Below, in pieces: positions 24,962-33,718 of a DNA stretch of 64,000 nucleotides. The position numbers and the translations under genes were made by a program. The stretch lies in NCBI RefSeq assembly GCF_005116665.1, contig NZ_SWCJ01000008.1:62001-126000 (forward strand), written 5' to 3'. The DNA is from Ferrimonas aestuarii (GTDB lineage Bacteria; Pseudomonadota; Gammaproteobacteria; Enterobacterales; Shewanellaceae). Positions within the stretch are counted from its first letter, which is position 1. Each line of letters opens with the position of its first letter. The notes under the pieces were generated by a model. That model ran no database searches. It was not told where the DNA came from and saw only the letters and a list, made by a program, of their open reading frames with translations.

Positions 24962-25642
24962 ATGGAAAGTGGTTTGGGGGCGCCAGTGTTAGAGATTCAG
25001 GGAATTAATCTATTTCGTGGGGAAGGCCGTCAGCGACGGCAGATCCTATCAGACTGTCAGCTGCAACTGCACAGCGGTCGCCAGTTGGCCATTATGGGCG
25101 ACAGCGGGGCAGGCAAGTCCACCTTATTGCATCTGATTGCTGGGCTCGAACGCCCTGATTCCGGTTCCCTCAAAGTGGCTGGGCAACCTCTTGAGGGGCT
25201 GTCGGAAGCTGAACTTAGTCAGTATCGAAAATCCATCGGTTTGGTGTTTCAACAATTCAATCTGCTGCCGACGTTGTCCGTCCGTGACAACATTTTATTC
25301 CAACATCGGTTAAATTGCTGCAATGACGAAACTTGGGTGCTCAATGAACTGGCTGCGCCACTGGGGTTAACCGAGTTACTGGACTACTATCCTGATCAAC
25401 TGTCCGGCGGCGAGCAGCAGCGGGTGGCCATCGCTCGCGCCCTAGCTCACCGGCCCAAGCTGGTGCTGGCGGATGAGCCCACCGGTAATCTGGACGAGGG
25501 AAACAGCGCCGAGGTGATGGCGCTGCTGGCGAAGCTATCCAAGCAGTTTGAGCAGACGCTAGTTGTGGTGACTCACAGCCCGAAAGTTGCCGAAGCGATG
25601 GATCAGTGCCTGTTCCTGCGGCAGGGCAAACTCCATGATTGA
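24962..25642 (+). CDS. ABC transporter ATPase, LolD/MacB type
   Basis: A 226-residue ATPase of the MacB/LolD group that works with FtsX-type permeases. Walker A is GDSGAGKSTLL near residue 46, signature LSGGEQQRVAIARAL near residue 142, and Walker B LVLADEPTGNLD. Such complexes act as mechanotransducers in the inner membrane, extracting or pushing lipids, lipoproteins or peptides rather than carrying solutes through a channel. Its stop overlaps the permease start by eight bases. With the permease and the lipocalin-like lipoprotein it forms a three-gene unit like the Agrobacterium att ABC genes. Confidence 0.92.
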   Translation: MESGLGAPVLEIQGINLFRGEGRQRRQILSDCQLQLHSGRQLAIMGDSGAGKSTLLHLIAGLERPDSGSLKVAGQPLEGLSEAELSQYRKSIGLVFQQFNLLPTLSVRDNILFQHRLNCCNDETWVLNELAAPLGLTELLDYYPDQLSGGEQQRVAIARALAHRPKLVLADEPTGNLDEGNSAEVMALLAKLSKQFEQTLVVVTHSPKVAEAMDQCLFLRQGKLHD

Positions 25643-28076
25643 GCTAAAACTGACCGCCCAAACCCTGATCGCGCACTACTGGCGGCGTCCGTGGCAGGGG
25701 TTGTTTCTGCTGCTTGGTTTAGTGTGTGGCGCCAGCTTGATGGTGGGGGTTGAAACCATCAATCAAGAGGCGCGACAGCGTTATCAACACAGTGAACAGC
25801 AGGCGGCAAGTGGCCAGGGCTGGCAGGTAATGCCCACTCAGCGAGAAGGCTGGTTGCCGCAATCCATTTGGGTTGAGTTAAGGCGTCAAGGCATTGATGC
25901 GCAGCCGGTTATCGATGCCAAGTTGGTGGATGATGAAGGGCGGCCATTGTTGGTGCGGGGAATCGATCCCGTTGCCATACTCAGCAGCCGGGAAACCTTG
26001 GCTTTTGAGCTGCCTGAGGCAGGGAGCGATTACCCACAGCTGTGGCTGGATAGTGGCCTTTCGGGCCGCTACCAGCTTGAGCAGGGTCAGCTGATTTATC
26101 TTTCTCAAGGGCAGCTATTGGGCCAAGTCAATCTGCTGGCCGATCTCGGCCCTTGGCTGATGATGGACATTGCCGATTTGGCCCCCATTATCGGCGCCGA
26201 GCGGCGGGTGAGTTACTTAACTCTGCCGCAACTGAGTCTCGAACGTCGACTTGAGATCGCTGCTGGGCTGCCAGCAGAGGCTCGCCTTCAGGCCCGAGGG
26301 GAGGCGACGGAGTTTGGCCAGCTTTCAGAATCGTTTCATTTGAATCTACGCGCACTGGCGTTAATGGCGTTGGCGGTATCGTTGTTTTTGGCGTTCAACG
26401 CCTTGCGCTTTAGCCTTATTCAGCGTCAGGGGCTCTTTGCTCAGCTTCGAAGTTTGGGGGTATCGGAATCCGCGATTCGGGCGGCGCTGCTGCTTGAGCT
26501 GGCGCTGTTGGCGCTTATCGCCGTGCCCATTAGCGCCCTGGCTGGCAGTCAGTTGGCCATCGCCTGGATGCCGCAGATTAACCATACCCTTGCGTCGATA
26601 TACGGTTTCGAGCAGAGCTTGACGCTGTCGGGATGGGCGACGCCATTGTGGCTGGCAACCGCGGTGATTTTGGGAGCCTCTGCACTGGTGATGGCCAGCG
26701 TGATGCTCGACCCTAAGGTGGCCAAGCAGCTGCGCCTTTCTGAGCATCATCGTCGCAATCGACTCAACAATCGCCACTTAGCTATTGGTGCCATGGTCGT
26801 GATGGCCGTGGTGGTCGTGGCCAGTCAATGGATAAGCTCCACCACGCCCGCGCTACTTCTGTGCGCTTTGGTGCTGCTGGTTGGCGCGCTGTGCACGCCG
26901 CCTTGGCTGGCATTTTGTTGTCAAAAGCTGAAACGAGTGCGAGTAAAACACCCGTTAGCCCGCTGGCTTATCTCCGATCTTGAGGAGCAGCAGCGCACCA
27001 TCAGCGTGGCCATGGTGGCGATCATGTTGGCGCTGGCTGCTGCCATTGGCATGCGCATGGTGGTGGGCAGTTTTGAGTTGGCGCTGGGAGGGTATCTGAA
27101 CCAGCGTATTAATGCCGATCTCTATCTGCGGCCCACCCCGGGAGAGCACCCATTGTGGATGGAGCGTTTGTCGAGTCTGGAGGGGGTTGAGCGCATTAGC
27201 CCTTTCGCCCATCAAAAAGCCACCATCGCCGGTGTTGAGGGCAGCATCGCCAGCCTTGGAGATGAGGCTGAGCATTACTACCATCTACCTTTGAAAGTCG
27301 CACAGGATGATTGGCAGCAGGGGCTGTTTCAGCAAGGGTGCTTGGTCAATGAACGCACTGAGTTGTTGCAATCTCTTCGCCTCGGGCAGTCTCTCACCTT
27401 GTCGATAAACGGCAACGCCCATCGCTGTCGGTTGGTGGGCGTTTACTTTGATTACGGTAACTTGAGGGGACAGGCGTTTGTGAGTGAGCAAACCCTGTCG
27501 AGCTGGCTGTCAGCGCAGCAAGTTGAGATGCCTTACGGTGGCTACAGTCTGGTGGTGGCACCGGAGTTTCGTCAGCAAAATTACGAGGCGCTGCTCAACT
27601 GGTTGCCTGAGTCCCAAGTGATTGCGCGCGAGGGGATCAGGGCCATCGCCACCAAGTTATTTCAGCAAACCTTTTCGGTGACTGTCGCCTTGAACATTTT
27701 GACCTTGGTGGTGGCCGCGGTGGGGCTATTCGCGTCACTGTCTTCCTTAGAGCAGCATCGCCTTGGCCAGTTTGCCACCCTGTTGTCCATGGGAATAAGC
27801 CGGGGACAGTTGCTGCTGGCTCAGTTGACCCAACTGCTGATCATCTGCTGTTGTGCCTTATTTGTGGCTCTGCCCCTTGGAGTGAGCTTAGGTTATCTGC
27901 TGCTGAACTTGGTGAATCGGGTGGCGTTTGGCTGGACCATGGAGGTTCACCTACTGATAGGGGATTGGCCCGTACTGATCACCAGTTTGATGCTGGCGCT
28001 CACCTTGGCAGCCATCTGGCCTTTGTGGCGTCTTAGCCGCCAATCCACCGCCAATCAGCTCAAGGAGGGCGCATGA
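25635..28076 (+). CDS. FtsX-family ABC permease, two-module
   Basis: An 813-residue permease. A first segment (about 18-38) and a periplasmic domain are followed by a three-helix FtsX module (about 240-370), two further segments (about 380-425), a second segment/periplasmic domain (about 455-680) and a final three-helix FtsX module (about 690-805). This two-module layout is that of YbbP/AttF-type permeases. The start at 25635 (MIELKLTAQ) overlaps the ATPase gene. The stop overlaps the next start by four bases. No substrate is evident from the sequence. Confidence 0.88.
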   Translation: MIELKLTAQTLIAHYWRRPWQGLFLLLGLVCGASLMVGVETINQEARQRYQHSEQQAASGQGWQVMPTQREGWLPQSIWVELRRQGIDAQPVIDAKLVDDEGRPLLVRGIDPVAILSSRETLAFELPEAGSDYPQLWLDSGLSGRYQLEQGQLIYLSQGQLLGQVNLLADLGPWLMMDIADLAPIIGAERRVSYLTLPQLSLERRLEIAAGLPAEARLQARGEATEFGQLSESFHLNLRALALMALAVSLFLAFNALRFSLIQRQGLFAQLRSLGVSESAIRAALLLELALLALIAVPISALAGSQLAIAWMPQINHTLASIYGFEQSLTLSGWATPLWLATAVILGASALVMASVMLDPKVAKQLRLSEHHRRNRLNNRHLAIGAMVVMAVVVVASQWISSTTPALLLCALVLLVGALCTPPWLAFCCQKLKRVRVKHPLARWLISDLEEQQRTISVAMVAIMLALAAAIGMRMVVGSFELALGGYLNQRINADLYLRPTPGEHPLWMERLSSLEGVERISPFAHQKATIAGVEGSIASLGDEAEHYYHLPLKVAQDDWQQGLFQQGCLVNERTELLQSLRLGQSLTLSINGNAHRCRLVGVYFDYGNLRGQAFVSEQTLSSWLSAQQVEMPYGGYSLVVAPEFRQQNYEALLNWLPESQVIAREGIRAIATKLFQQTFSVTVALNILTLVVAAVGLFASLSSLEQHRLGQFATLLSMGISRGQLLLAQLTQLLIICCCALFVALPLGVSLGYLLLNLVNRVAFGWTMEVHLLIGDWPVLITSLMLALTLAAIWPLWRLSRQSTANQLKEGA

Positions 28077-29173
28077 AGTTTCAAGCTGTAATCTGGTTAG
28101 TATTGGCGCTGCTTCTGGCGGGATGTCAGCCACAGTTCGAAGAGCTTGCCCGTAACGACGACAGTGGCGCTTGGTTCTCCGGCTTGCAAGGAGACAATGA
28201 GCTGCGCCTTGGGGAGCTCAATTTACGGCCGGTAACGTCAGACTATCGCCTCAGTTTCCCAAAAGATCACGGCGCTCATCCAGACTACGGGTTGGAATGG
28301 TGGTACCTGACCGCCAACTTAAACAGCGATAAAGGCCATAACCTCGCGCTGCAGTGGACGCTGTTTCGAACTAAAGTCTCTAACCGCGATAACGAGTGGG
28401 ACGACGGTCAACTGTGGTTTGCGCACTTGGCGATGGAGGTTGATGGCAAACACCATGCGCTGGAGCGCTGGGCTCGAGGCGGCAGTGGTCAGGCAGGGGG
28501 TGTGCCTGAACCGTTTTCCGCATGGCTAGATGATTGGCAGCTGGCATCTGTAGGACAGGAATTTTTGCCCCTAGCGCTCACAGCCAACAGTGAACTTGGC
28601 AACCTTAGTTTGACCCTGAGTGATAGTCCCATCGTGCTTCATGGCAAACAGGGTTTCAGTCAGAAAACCCCAAACCCAGAAAATGCCTCTCACTATTACA
28701 GCTTGCCTCATTTACGTGCTCAAGGGCGGTGGCGAGAGCCAGATACCGGCCGGGAATTGGCGATCAGTGGTCAGGCTTGGATAGACCGTGAGTGGTCAAG
28801 TGGACTAATGGACTCGAAGTATCAGGGCTGGGATTGGTTGTCGCTGCATCTGGATGATGGACGGGCGTTGATGTTGTTTCGCATGCGCGGTCAGCCCGAT
28901 TATTACTCTGGAAGCCTTATCTCCGCTGACGGCCAGGTGACACAGTTGGACAAAGCCGCGGTGGATTGGCAGATAACAAAAAGGGTTAATCTGGATGGCA
29001 GTGACTATCCCGTGGGTTGGGGACTGTCTTTGCCTGAGCACAATCTGACGGGTGAGATTCGAACCTTGAGTGACGATCAGCGAAATCAGTTGCGGTTTGC
29101 CTATTGGGAGGGGCCGGTTACCGCCACGGGCACCCTGTCTGGAGAGGGCTTTATCGAAATGACTGGATACTGA
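28073..29173 (+). CDS. CrtC/AttH lipocalin-like lipoprotein
   Basis: A 366-residue lipoprotein (signal LLLAGC, Cys near residue 19) with the two-lobed lipocalin-like fold of AttH and carotenoid 1,2-hydratase. Recognisable stretches are FPKDHGAHPDYGLEWWYLT near residue 63, FAHLAMEV, HYYSLPHLRAQGRW and the late SGQAWIDREWSS. This is a binding fold for hydrophobic molecules, and catalytic hydratase activity is not implied. Coupled by ATGA overlap to the FtsX permease, it probably hands a hydrophobic ligand to or from that ABC complex in the periplasm. Confidence 0.87.
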   Translation: MKFQAVIWLVLALLLAGCQPQFEELARNDDSGAWFSGLQGDNELRLGELNLRPVTSDYRLSFPKDHGAHPDYGLEWWYLTANLNSDKGHNLALQWTLFRTKVSNRDNEWDDGQLWFAHLAMEVDGKHHALERWARGGSGQAGGVPEPFSAWLDDWQLASVGQEFLPLALTANSELGNLSLTLSDSPIVLHGKQGFSQKTPNPENASHYYSLPHLRAQGRWREPDTGRELAISGQAWIDREWSSGLMDSKYQGWDWLSLHLDDGRALMLFRMRGQPDYYSGSLISADGQVTQLDKAAVDWQITKRVNLDGSDYPVGWGLSLPEHNLTGEIRTLSDDQRNQLRFAYWEGPVTATGTLSGEGFIEMTGY

Positions 29174-29197
29174 TTCGAAATGACCTGAGTATCCAGT
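29162..29197 (+). terminator. Stem-loop at the end of the Att-like operon
   Basis: Nine-base arms (ACTGGATAC, GTATCCAGT) at 29162-29170 and 29189-29197 enclose the lipoprotein stop codon. Only a short T run follows, so its strength as a terminator is doubtful. Confidence 0.4.
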
Positions 29198-29284
29198 TTC
29201 AAAGACTGTGATTTAAATCCTACGAGTTTCCCAACATCATCGTAATAATGCAGCGTTGGCATTTTTTTGGTTTTGGGAACCCAC

Positions 29285-30517
29285 ATGGATAAGTTGTTGG
29301 ATCGCTTTTTACATTACGTCACTTTTGATACTCAGTCGGATGCAAGCAGTAAATCTTGCCCAAGCACTCGAGGGCAGCTGCGTTTGGCGGAAGCCTTGGC
29401 GGATGAGTTACAGACCTTAGGTATGGACGACGTCAGTCTAGACAGCAATGGCTATGTGATGGCCACGTTGCCCGGTAATACGCCTAACGTGCCCACCATC
29501 GGCTTTATTGCTCATATGGATACGGCGCCAGATGCATCCGGCAAAGACGTAAAACCGCAGCGATTCGACAATTATCAAGGGCAGGTGATTACGCTTAATG
29601 ATGTGGGCGATAAGCTGGACCCAGCTCAGTACCCGGTGCTGTCCGAGTTAATTGGCCAAACCCTGATCACCACAGATGGCACCACCTTGTTGGGAGCCGA
29701 TAACAAAGCGGGCATCGCCGAGATCATCACTGCCATGATGGTGCTCAAGCAAAATCCCGATATTCCCCATGGCGACATTCGCATTGGCTTCACGCCGGAT
29801 GAAGAGATTGGCCGAGGTGCCAACGCTTTTGATGTGGAGGCCTTTGGTGCCCAGTGGGCTTACACCATTGATGGTGGTCCGGTTGGGGAGCTTGAGTTTG
29901 AAAACTTCAACGCCGCCAGCGCGAAGCTCACGTTTACTGGTAACTCGGTGCACCCAGGTACGGCGAAAGGAAAACTGGTAAATGCACTAACTTTAGCGAC
30001 CCGTTTCCATCAACAGATGCCCATGAGCGAAACCCCAGAGCACACCGAAGGCTATGAGGGTTTTTACCACCTAATCAACATCTCTGGCGGCACCGCCGAA
30101 GCCAGTCTCTCCTACATTGTTCGCGATTTTTGTCAGGATTCCCTTGCTCGCCGTAAAGCCTACCTAGAAAAGCAGGCTCAAGCGTTTACCGAACAAGGTG
30201 TGCCCTGCCAACTGGAGTGGGAGGATGGCTATCGGAACATGAAAACCGAAGTGGAACCTCACCCTCACATTATCGAACTTGCCCAAAAGGCCATGGAAAG
30301 TGTAGGGGTTAAGCCAGAGATAAAACCTATTCGAGGTGGCACTGATGGTGCAGTGCTCTCCTATATGGGCCTTCCTTGTCCGAATATCTTTACTGGCGGA
30401 TATAACTTCCATGGTAAGCACGAATTTATTACCTTAGAGGGGATGGAATTCGCGGTGAAGACCATCGTTAAGTTGTGTCAATTAACTGCGGAGTCCAGAG
30501 AACTTAGTTCAAAATAG
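29285..30517 (+). CDS. pepT: Peptidase T (tripeptidase)
   Basis: A 410-residue M20B metallopeptidase that releases the N-terminal residue of tripeptides in the cytoplasm. Its length matches E. coli PepT (408). Zinc ligands and catalytic residues are visible: IAHMDTAPD near residue 78, [12 protein letters not shown] near residue 140, [10 protein letters not shown] near residue 172, the substrate-domain HPG, and the final [14 protein letters not shown] with the last zinc His. ATG 29285 is the family start; the six codons before it are not conserved. Single gene, close to an ABM-domain gene 17 bases downstream. Confidence 0.95.
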   Translation: MDKLLDRFLHYVTFDTQSDASSKSCPSTRGQLRLAEALADELQTLGMDDVSLDSNGYVMATLPGNTPNVPTIGFIAHMDTAPDASGKDVKPQRFDNYQGQVITLNDVGDKLDPAQYPVLSELIGQTLITTDGTTLLGADNKAGIAEIITAMMVLKQNPDIPHGDIRIGFTPDEEIGRGANAFDVEAFGAQWAYTIDGGPVGELEFENFNAASAKLTFTGNSVHPGTAKGKLVNALTLATRFHQQMPMSETPEHTEGYEGFYHLINISGGTAEASLSYIVRDFCQDSLARRKAYLEKQAQAFTEQGVPCQLEWEDGYRNMKTEVEPHPHIIELAQKAMESVGVKPEIKPIRGGTDGAVLSYMGLPCPNIFTGGYNFHGKHEFITLEGMEFAVKTIVKLCQLTAESRELSSK

Positions 30518-30534
30518 GTGAATAGAGAGGGCCG

Positions 30535-30864
30535 ATGTTTGTTGCAATATTAGAGGTTTACCCCTCAGCAACCGGGAAAACTCAGTTACTGGGTTTGATG
30601 CGTCGACTTCTCGAGCTGATAAACGAACAATCTGGATTGGTCTCGGTAGAGCGATTCCAGAGTCTGCTGGATCAAGACAAGCTGATGAGCTTGTCTTTCT
30701 GGCGAAGTCGCGAGGAGTTAGAGGCGTGGCGCCTGTACCTTGAGCAGGTAGTCAATGACGACGAGCACTTCAAAGGATTGATACACCACTACCAACTGCG
30801 CATCAGTGAAGTGCTGGATCAGCATCACGGCCATGCGGCGCAGAACCGCAAAGCGTATGCGTAA
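30535..30864 (+). CDS. Antibiotic-biosynthesis-monooxygenase (ABM) domain protein
   Basis: A 109-residue protein with the ferredoxin-like ABM fold: FVAILEVYPSATGKTQLLGL at the start, then SGLVSVERFQSL and MSLSFWRSREELEAWR. Members include small haem- or quinone-acting oxygenases and many of unknown function. It lacks obvious haem-degrading residues, so the activity is open. AGAGAGG precedes the start. It probably shares a transcript with pepT. Confidence 0.75.
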   Translation: MFVAILEVYPSATGKTQLLGLMRRLLELINEQSGLVSVERFQSLLDQDKLMSLSFWRSREELEAWRLYLEQVVNDDEHFKGLIHHYQLRISEVLDQHHGHAAQNRKAYA

Positions 30865-30956
30865 TGTTGTTCGAAAGGGTTTGCTTGTATTTTGATTGAA
30901 ATGTGAAGCGGCTCTCACTACCCTGAGTTGAAAGATTGTGACTTGGGGTAGTGGTT

Positions 30957-31706
30957 ATGATTTGGAACGATAAGGATGTTTCCCCTTTGTGGTGGTCGGT
31001 TTTGGCATTGATGCTGATTGCCGCCATCTCTCTTAATCTGCCAAGCCTACTGCGCTCGCAGCCCAGTATCTCCTCGCAAACACCCCCACTGCCTCAGGTT
31101 GAGTATTCTGCCTCTCGTGCACCCTTGGCACCGCAGGATCTATCTGTAGAGCCCCTAAGCAGTAATCTCTGGCGACTGGCTCAGGCGTTGGTGATTGGTA
31201 TCGCCAATTTAAGTCAGCCCCATCAACTTGAACCAAGCTCTTCATCTCATCCAGTAACGAGCGATGATGGTTCCGCCTTAGAGTTGGCAGTGAGTCAGTT
31301 ACAACGTGCTCAACGTGAAGATATGGATCTTCAACGAGCGGCACTGACCGACGGTTGGTGGCGGGATCGCTCTATTTTTCCTCAGCGCTACGAGATCTGG
31401 CTAAGTGCACGGCGGGGCATGGATGACGTGTTGGTTTCCCAAGCGTTGGCCCAGTTAGGCCTACCCAACGCCCTATTTATTGACGCCGTGGCCAGTGCAG
31501 CAGTGAGCTCAGAGGTTCAGCCCCAACAGGGTGATCAATTGCTTGCCATCAACGGTGAGCGGGTCTTTAATCAGGACGATTGGAAACATCATAAGCATCA
31601 GCAGGGCGCTGCGGAACTGACGCTACTTAGGAATGGAAAAGCCATCAGCCTCTGGGTTGAGGATCTCGGCGATCGGTTTCATCTACGTTCTCGAATCATT
31701 GAGTAG
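30957..31706 (+). CDS. Membrane-anchored PDZ-domain protein
   Basis: A 249-residue protein with a short cytoplasmic head, one membrane segment (about 10-30), a Ser/Pro-rich periplasmic linker (about 35-100), a helical part (DDGSALELAVSQLQRAQRED) and a C-terminal PDZ-like domain (about 160-245, with VQPQQGDQLLAINGERV). The layout recalls type II secretion protein C, but no other secretion genes are here, so it is better left as a stand-alone PDZ protein. ATG 30957 was taken because GGGG lies eight bases before it; GTG 30951 is in frame. Confidence 0.65.
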   Translation: MIWNDKDVSPLWWSVLALMLIAAISLNLPSLLRSQPSISSQTPPLPQVEYSASRAPLAPQDLSVEPLSSNLWRLAQALVIGIANLSQPHQLEPSSSSHPVTSDDGSALELAVSQLQRAQREDMDLQRAALTDGWWRDRSIFPQRYEIWLSARRGMDDVLVSQALAQLGLPNALFIDAVASAAVSSEVQPQQGDQLLAINGERVFNQDDWKHHKHQQGAAELTLLRNGKAISLWVEDLGDRFHLRSRIIE

Positions 31707-31838
31707 GTTTTTCTATCCTATTTCGCTGGCAGCAATACAAATTATAAGCGATTCGCTAATGAGATAAGAGGCGGATCACAGCCTGTGATTCCCGCTCGTT
31801 TCTCCATCGGTAGCCCCATGCATAATGCAGGCAAATGG

Positions 31839-31855
31839 CCCCCAATGTTTGGGGG
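31839..31855. promoter_or_regulatory. Short perfect hairpin upstream of the sulfotransferase gene
   Basis: CCCCCAA and TTGGGGG pair around TGT, ending 19 bases before the start codon. No T tract follows, so it is more likely to affect the 5' untranslated region than to terminate. Confidence 0.4.
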
Positions 31856-31874
31856 TTGCAGCTGAGGTTTATCT

Positions 31875-33641
31875 ATGCACAAGCGAGTCTGGTTGCCACT
31901 GCTGGCGGCGTTAGCCATGCCGGTATCGGCAGGTTCTTTAGAGGGGTTAAAGCCCATTGCGGTTGGTCCGTTGGGCATGGTTGAGATGAACCCTTTTGGG
32001 TTAGCACCATTGACGGCCGTGATCAAAGACGCCGGCCATTCTCTGTCCCAGGTTAAGGTGACGGTAGAGGGTAAGGGTGAGCATGGGGTCGATATCTCCT
32101 ATCCGGTGGAGGAGCGGACTCTGGCCAACTACGGTGGCGTTCCGGTGTTTGGCCTCTATCCGAACTACAACAATAGGGTCAAGGTGGAGTACCTATTAGG
32201 CGGCAAAGCCCAAACCCATACCTATGAGATCTGGGCCAATCAGGTTGATTTTGGCAGTGCTGGAGCCAGTCAGTGGGCGGCGCAGCCTGAAATTAAGGTA
32301 AATCAACGTGCACCAGAGATGGCAGACCGCCTCTATCTGGTGAACTTTACTGGCCCAACGGGCGGTGATGCCCAGTTGGCGCACAACAACCCCACCGGTC
32401 CGGGCGCCTTTGCGTGGGATGGCACCCCGCAAATCTTCGTGACCGATACCCAGGGCGAAATCCGTTGGTACCTAGACCCAAGCATTCACGATGCCAAACA
32501 GTATGATATGGCCGGTTACTTAATGGGGCTGCATCAGGTGGATGGGGGCAAATTGATCTTTGGTCAGGGTCAGAGCTACTACAAGATGGATCTCTTGGGT
32601 CGTTTGAGCTTTAAGCGGCCACTCCCAGGGAATTTCATCGACTTCTCCCATGAAATACAGCAGATGCCAAATGGCCATCAGTTGATGCGGGTGGCTAAGA
32701 AGGACTACCTCACCCCAGAAGGGAAATTGGTAAACACCATCCGTGATCACATCATTGAGGTGGACGCCGATGGCTCTTTGGTGCACGTTTGGGATCTCAA
32801 CACCATTCTTGATCCGTACCGAGACGTTACCCTTTCGGCGCTGGATATGGGGGCGGTATGCCTTAACGTTAATCTGAAAGACGCCGGCAAACAGATGACC
32901 AAAGCCGAGCTGGCAAGTGCGCCTTACGGCGATATTCCTGGTGTTGGTCCTGGTCGGAACTGGGCACACGTAAACTCCATTGACTATGACGCCAGTGACG
33001 ACAGCATCATCATCAGTTCGAGACATCAGTCAGCGGTGATTAAGATTGGCCGAGATAATCAGGTTAAGTGGATTCTCTCCGATCCCCGCGGCTGGAGTGA
33101 GGACTATCAGGACAAGCTGCTTACCCCCATCGGAGCGGATGGCCAACCCCTAAGTTGCTTTAAGGGGAAGTGCCAAGGCGAGTTTGATTGGAGCTGGACC
33201 CAGCACACGGCTTACTTGACCCCTAAGGGCACACTGTCGGTCTTCGACAATGGCGATGGACGTCATAATCGTCAACCGATGTTTGCTAAAGACAAATACA
33301 GCCGCGCCGTGGAATACCGCATCGATGAGCAGAAGATGACCGTAGAGCAGGTTTGGGATTATGGTAAGGAGCGCGGTTGGGAGTGGTATTCGCCGGTGAC
33401 CTCCATTGTGGAGTACCAAGAGGATCATGATTCCATGATGGTGTATTCGGCTTCGGCCATGCTGTTTGGCGTAGGTGGCGGTTTAGGTAACTTCAAGCAC
33501 AGTGAAGGGGCGGGCATCGTGAAATCCAATCTGGTGGAGCTTAAATACGGCACCGACGAGGTGTTGGTGGACATGGACATTAACTCCAACCGCCTTGGTG
33601 CTACCGGCTACCGTGCGGTGGTGATTAAGCCAGAGTTCTAA
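31875..33641 (+). CDS. assT: Arylsulfate sulfotransferase (AssT)
   Basis: A 588-residue periplasmic enzyme that moves sulfate between phenolic donors and acceptors without PAPS. The signal peptide ends near MPVSAG (residue 20). The active-site residues described for the E. coli CFT073 enzyme are present with matching spacing: H259 (FSHEI), H365 (NWAHVNS), R383 (SSRHQS) and the sulfate-carrying H444 (WTQHTAYL). C428 and C433 can form the family's structural disulfide. In uropathogenic E. coli this enzyme is folded by the neighbouring DsbL/DsbI pair; neither gene is next to it here. Single gene with its own terminator. Confidence 0.92.
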   Translation: MHKRVWLPLLAALAMPVSAGSLEGLKPIAVGPLGMVEMNPFGLAPLTAVIKDAGHSLSQVKVTVEGKGEHGVDISYPVEERTLANYGGVPVFGLYPNYNNRVKVEYLLGGKAQTHTYEIWANQVDFGSAGASQWAAQPEIKVNQRAPEMADRLYLVNFTGPTGGDAQLAHNNPTGPGAFAWDGTPQIFVTDTQGEIRWYLDPSIHDAKQYDMAGYLMGLHQVDGGKLIFGQGQSYYKMDLLGRLSFKRPLPGNFIDFSHEIQQMPNGHQLMRVAKKDYLTPEGKLVNTIRDHIIEVDADGSLVHVWDLNTILDPYRDVTLSALDMGAVCLNVNLKDAGKQMTKAELASAPYGDIPGVGPGRNWAHVNSIDYDASDDSIIISSRHQSAVIKIGRDNQVKWILSDPRGWSEDYQDKLLTPIGADGQPLSCFKGKCQGEFDWSWTQHTAYLTPKGTLSVFDNGDGRHNRQPMFAKDKYSRAVEYRIDEQKMTVEQVWDYGKERGWEWYSPVTSIVEYQEDHDSMMVYSASAMLFGVGGGLGNFKHSEGAGIVKSNLVELKYGTDEVLVDMDINSNRLGATGYRAVVIKPEF

Positions 33642-33669
33642 TGGTATCAACGTAACAATTACCAATGAG

Positions 33670-33696
33670 AAGGGGAGCATGATGCTCCCCTTATTG
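33670..33696. terminator. Intrinsic terminator between convergent genes
   Basis: AAGGGGAGCA and TGCTCCCCTT form a ten-base stem with a three-base loop. The T run is short, and the repeat can serve both flanking genes. Confidence 0.8.
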
Positions 33697-33718
33697 TTCG
33701 AATTATCTGTGGCTTGGC

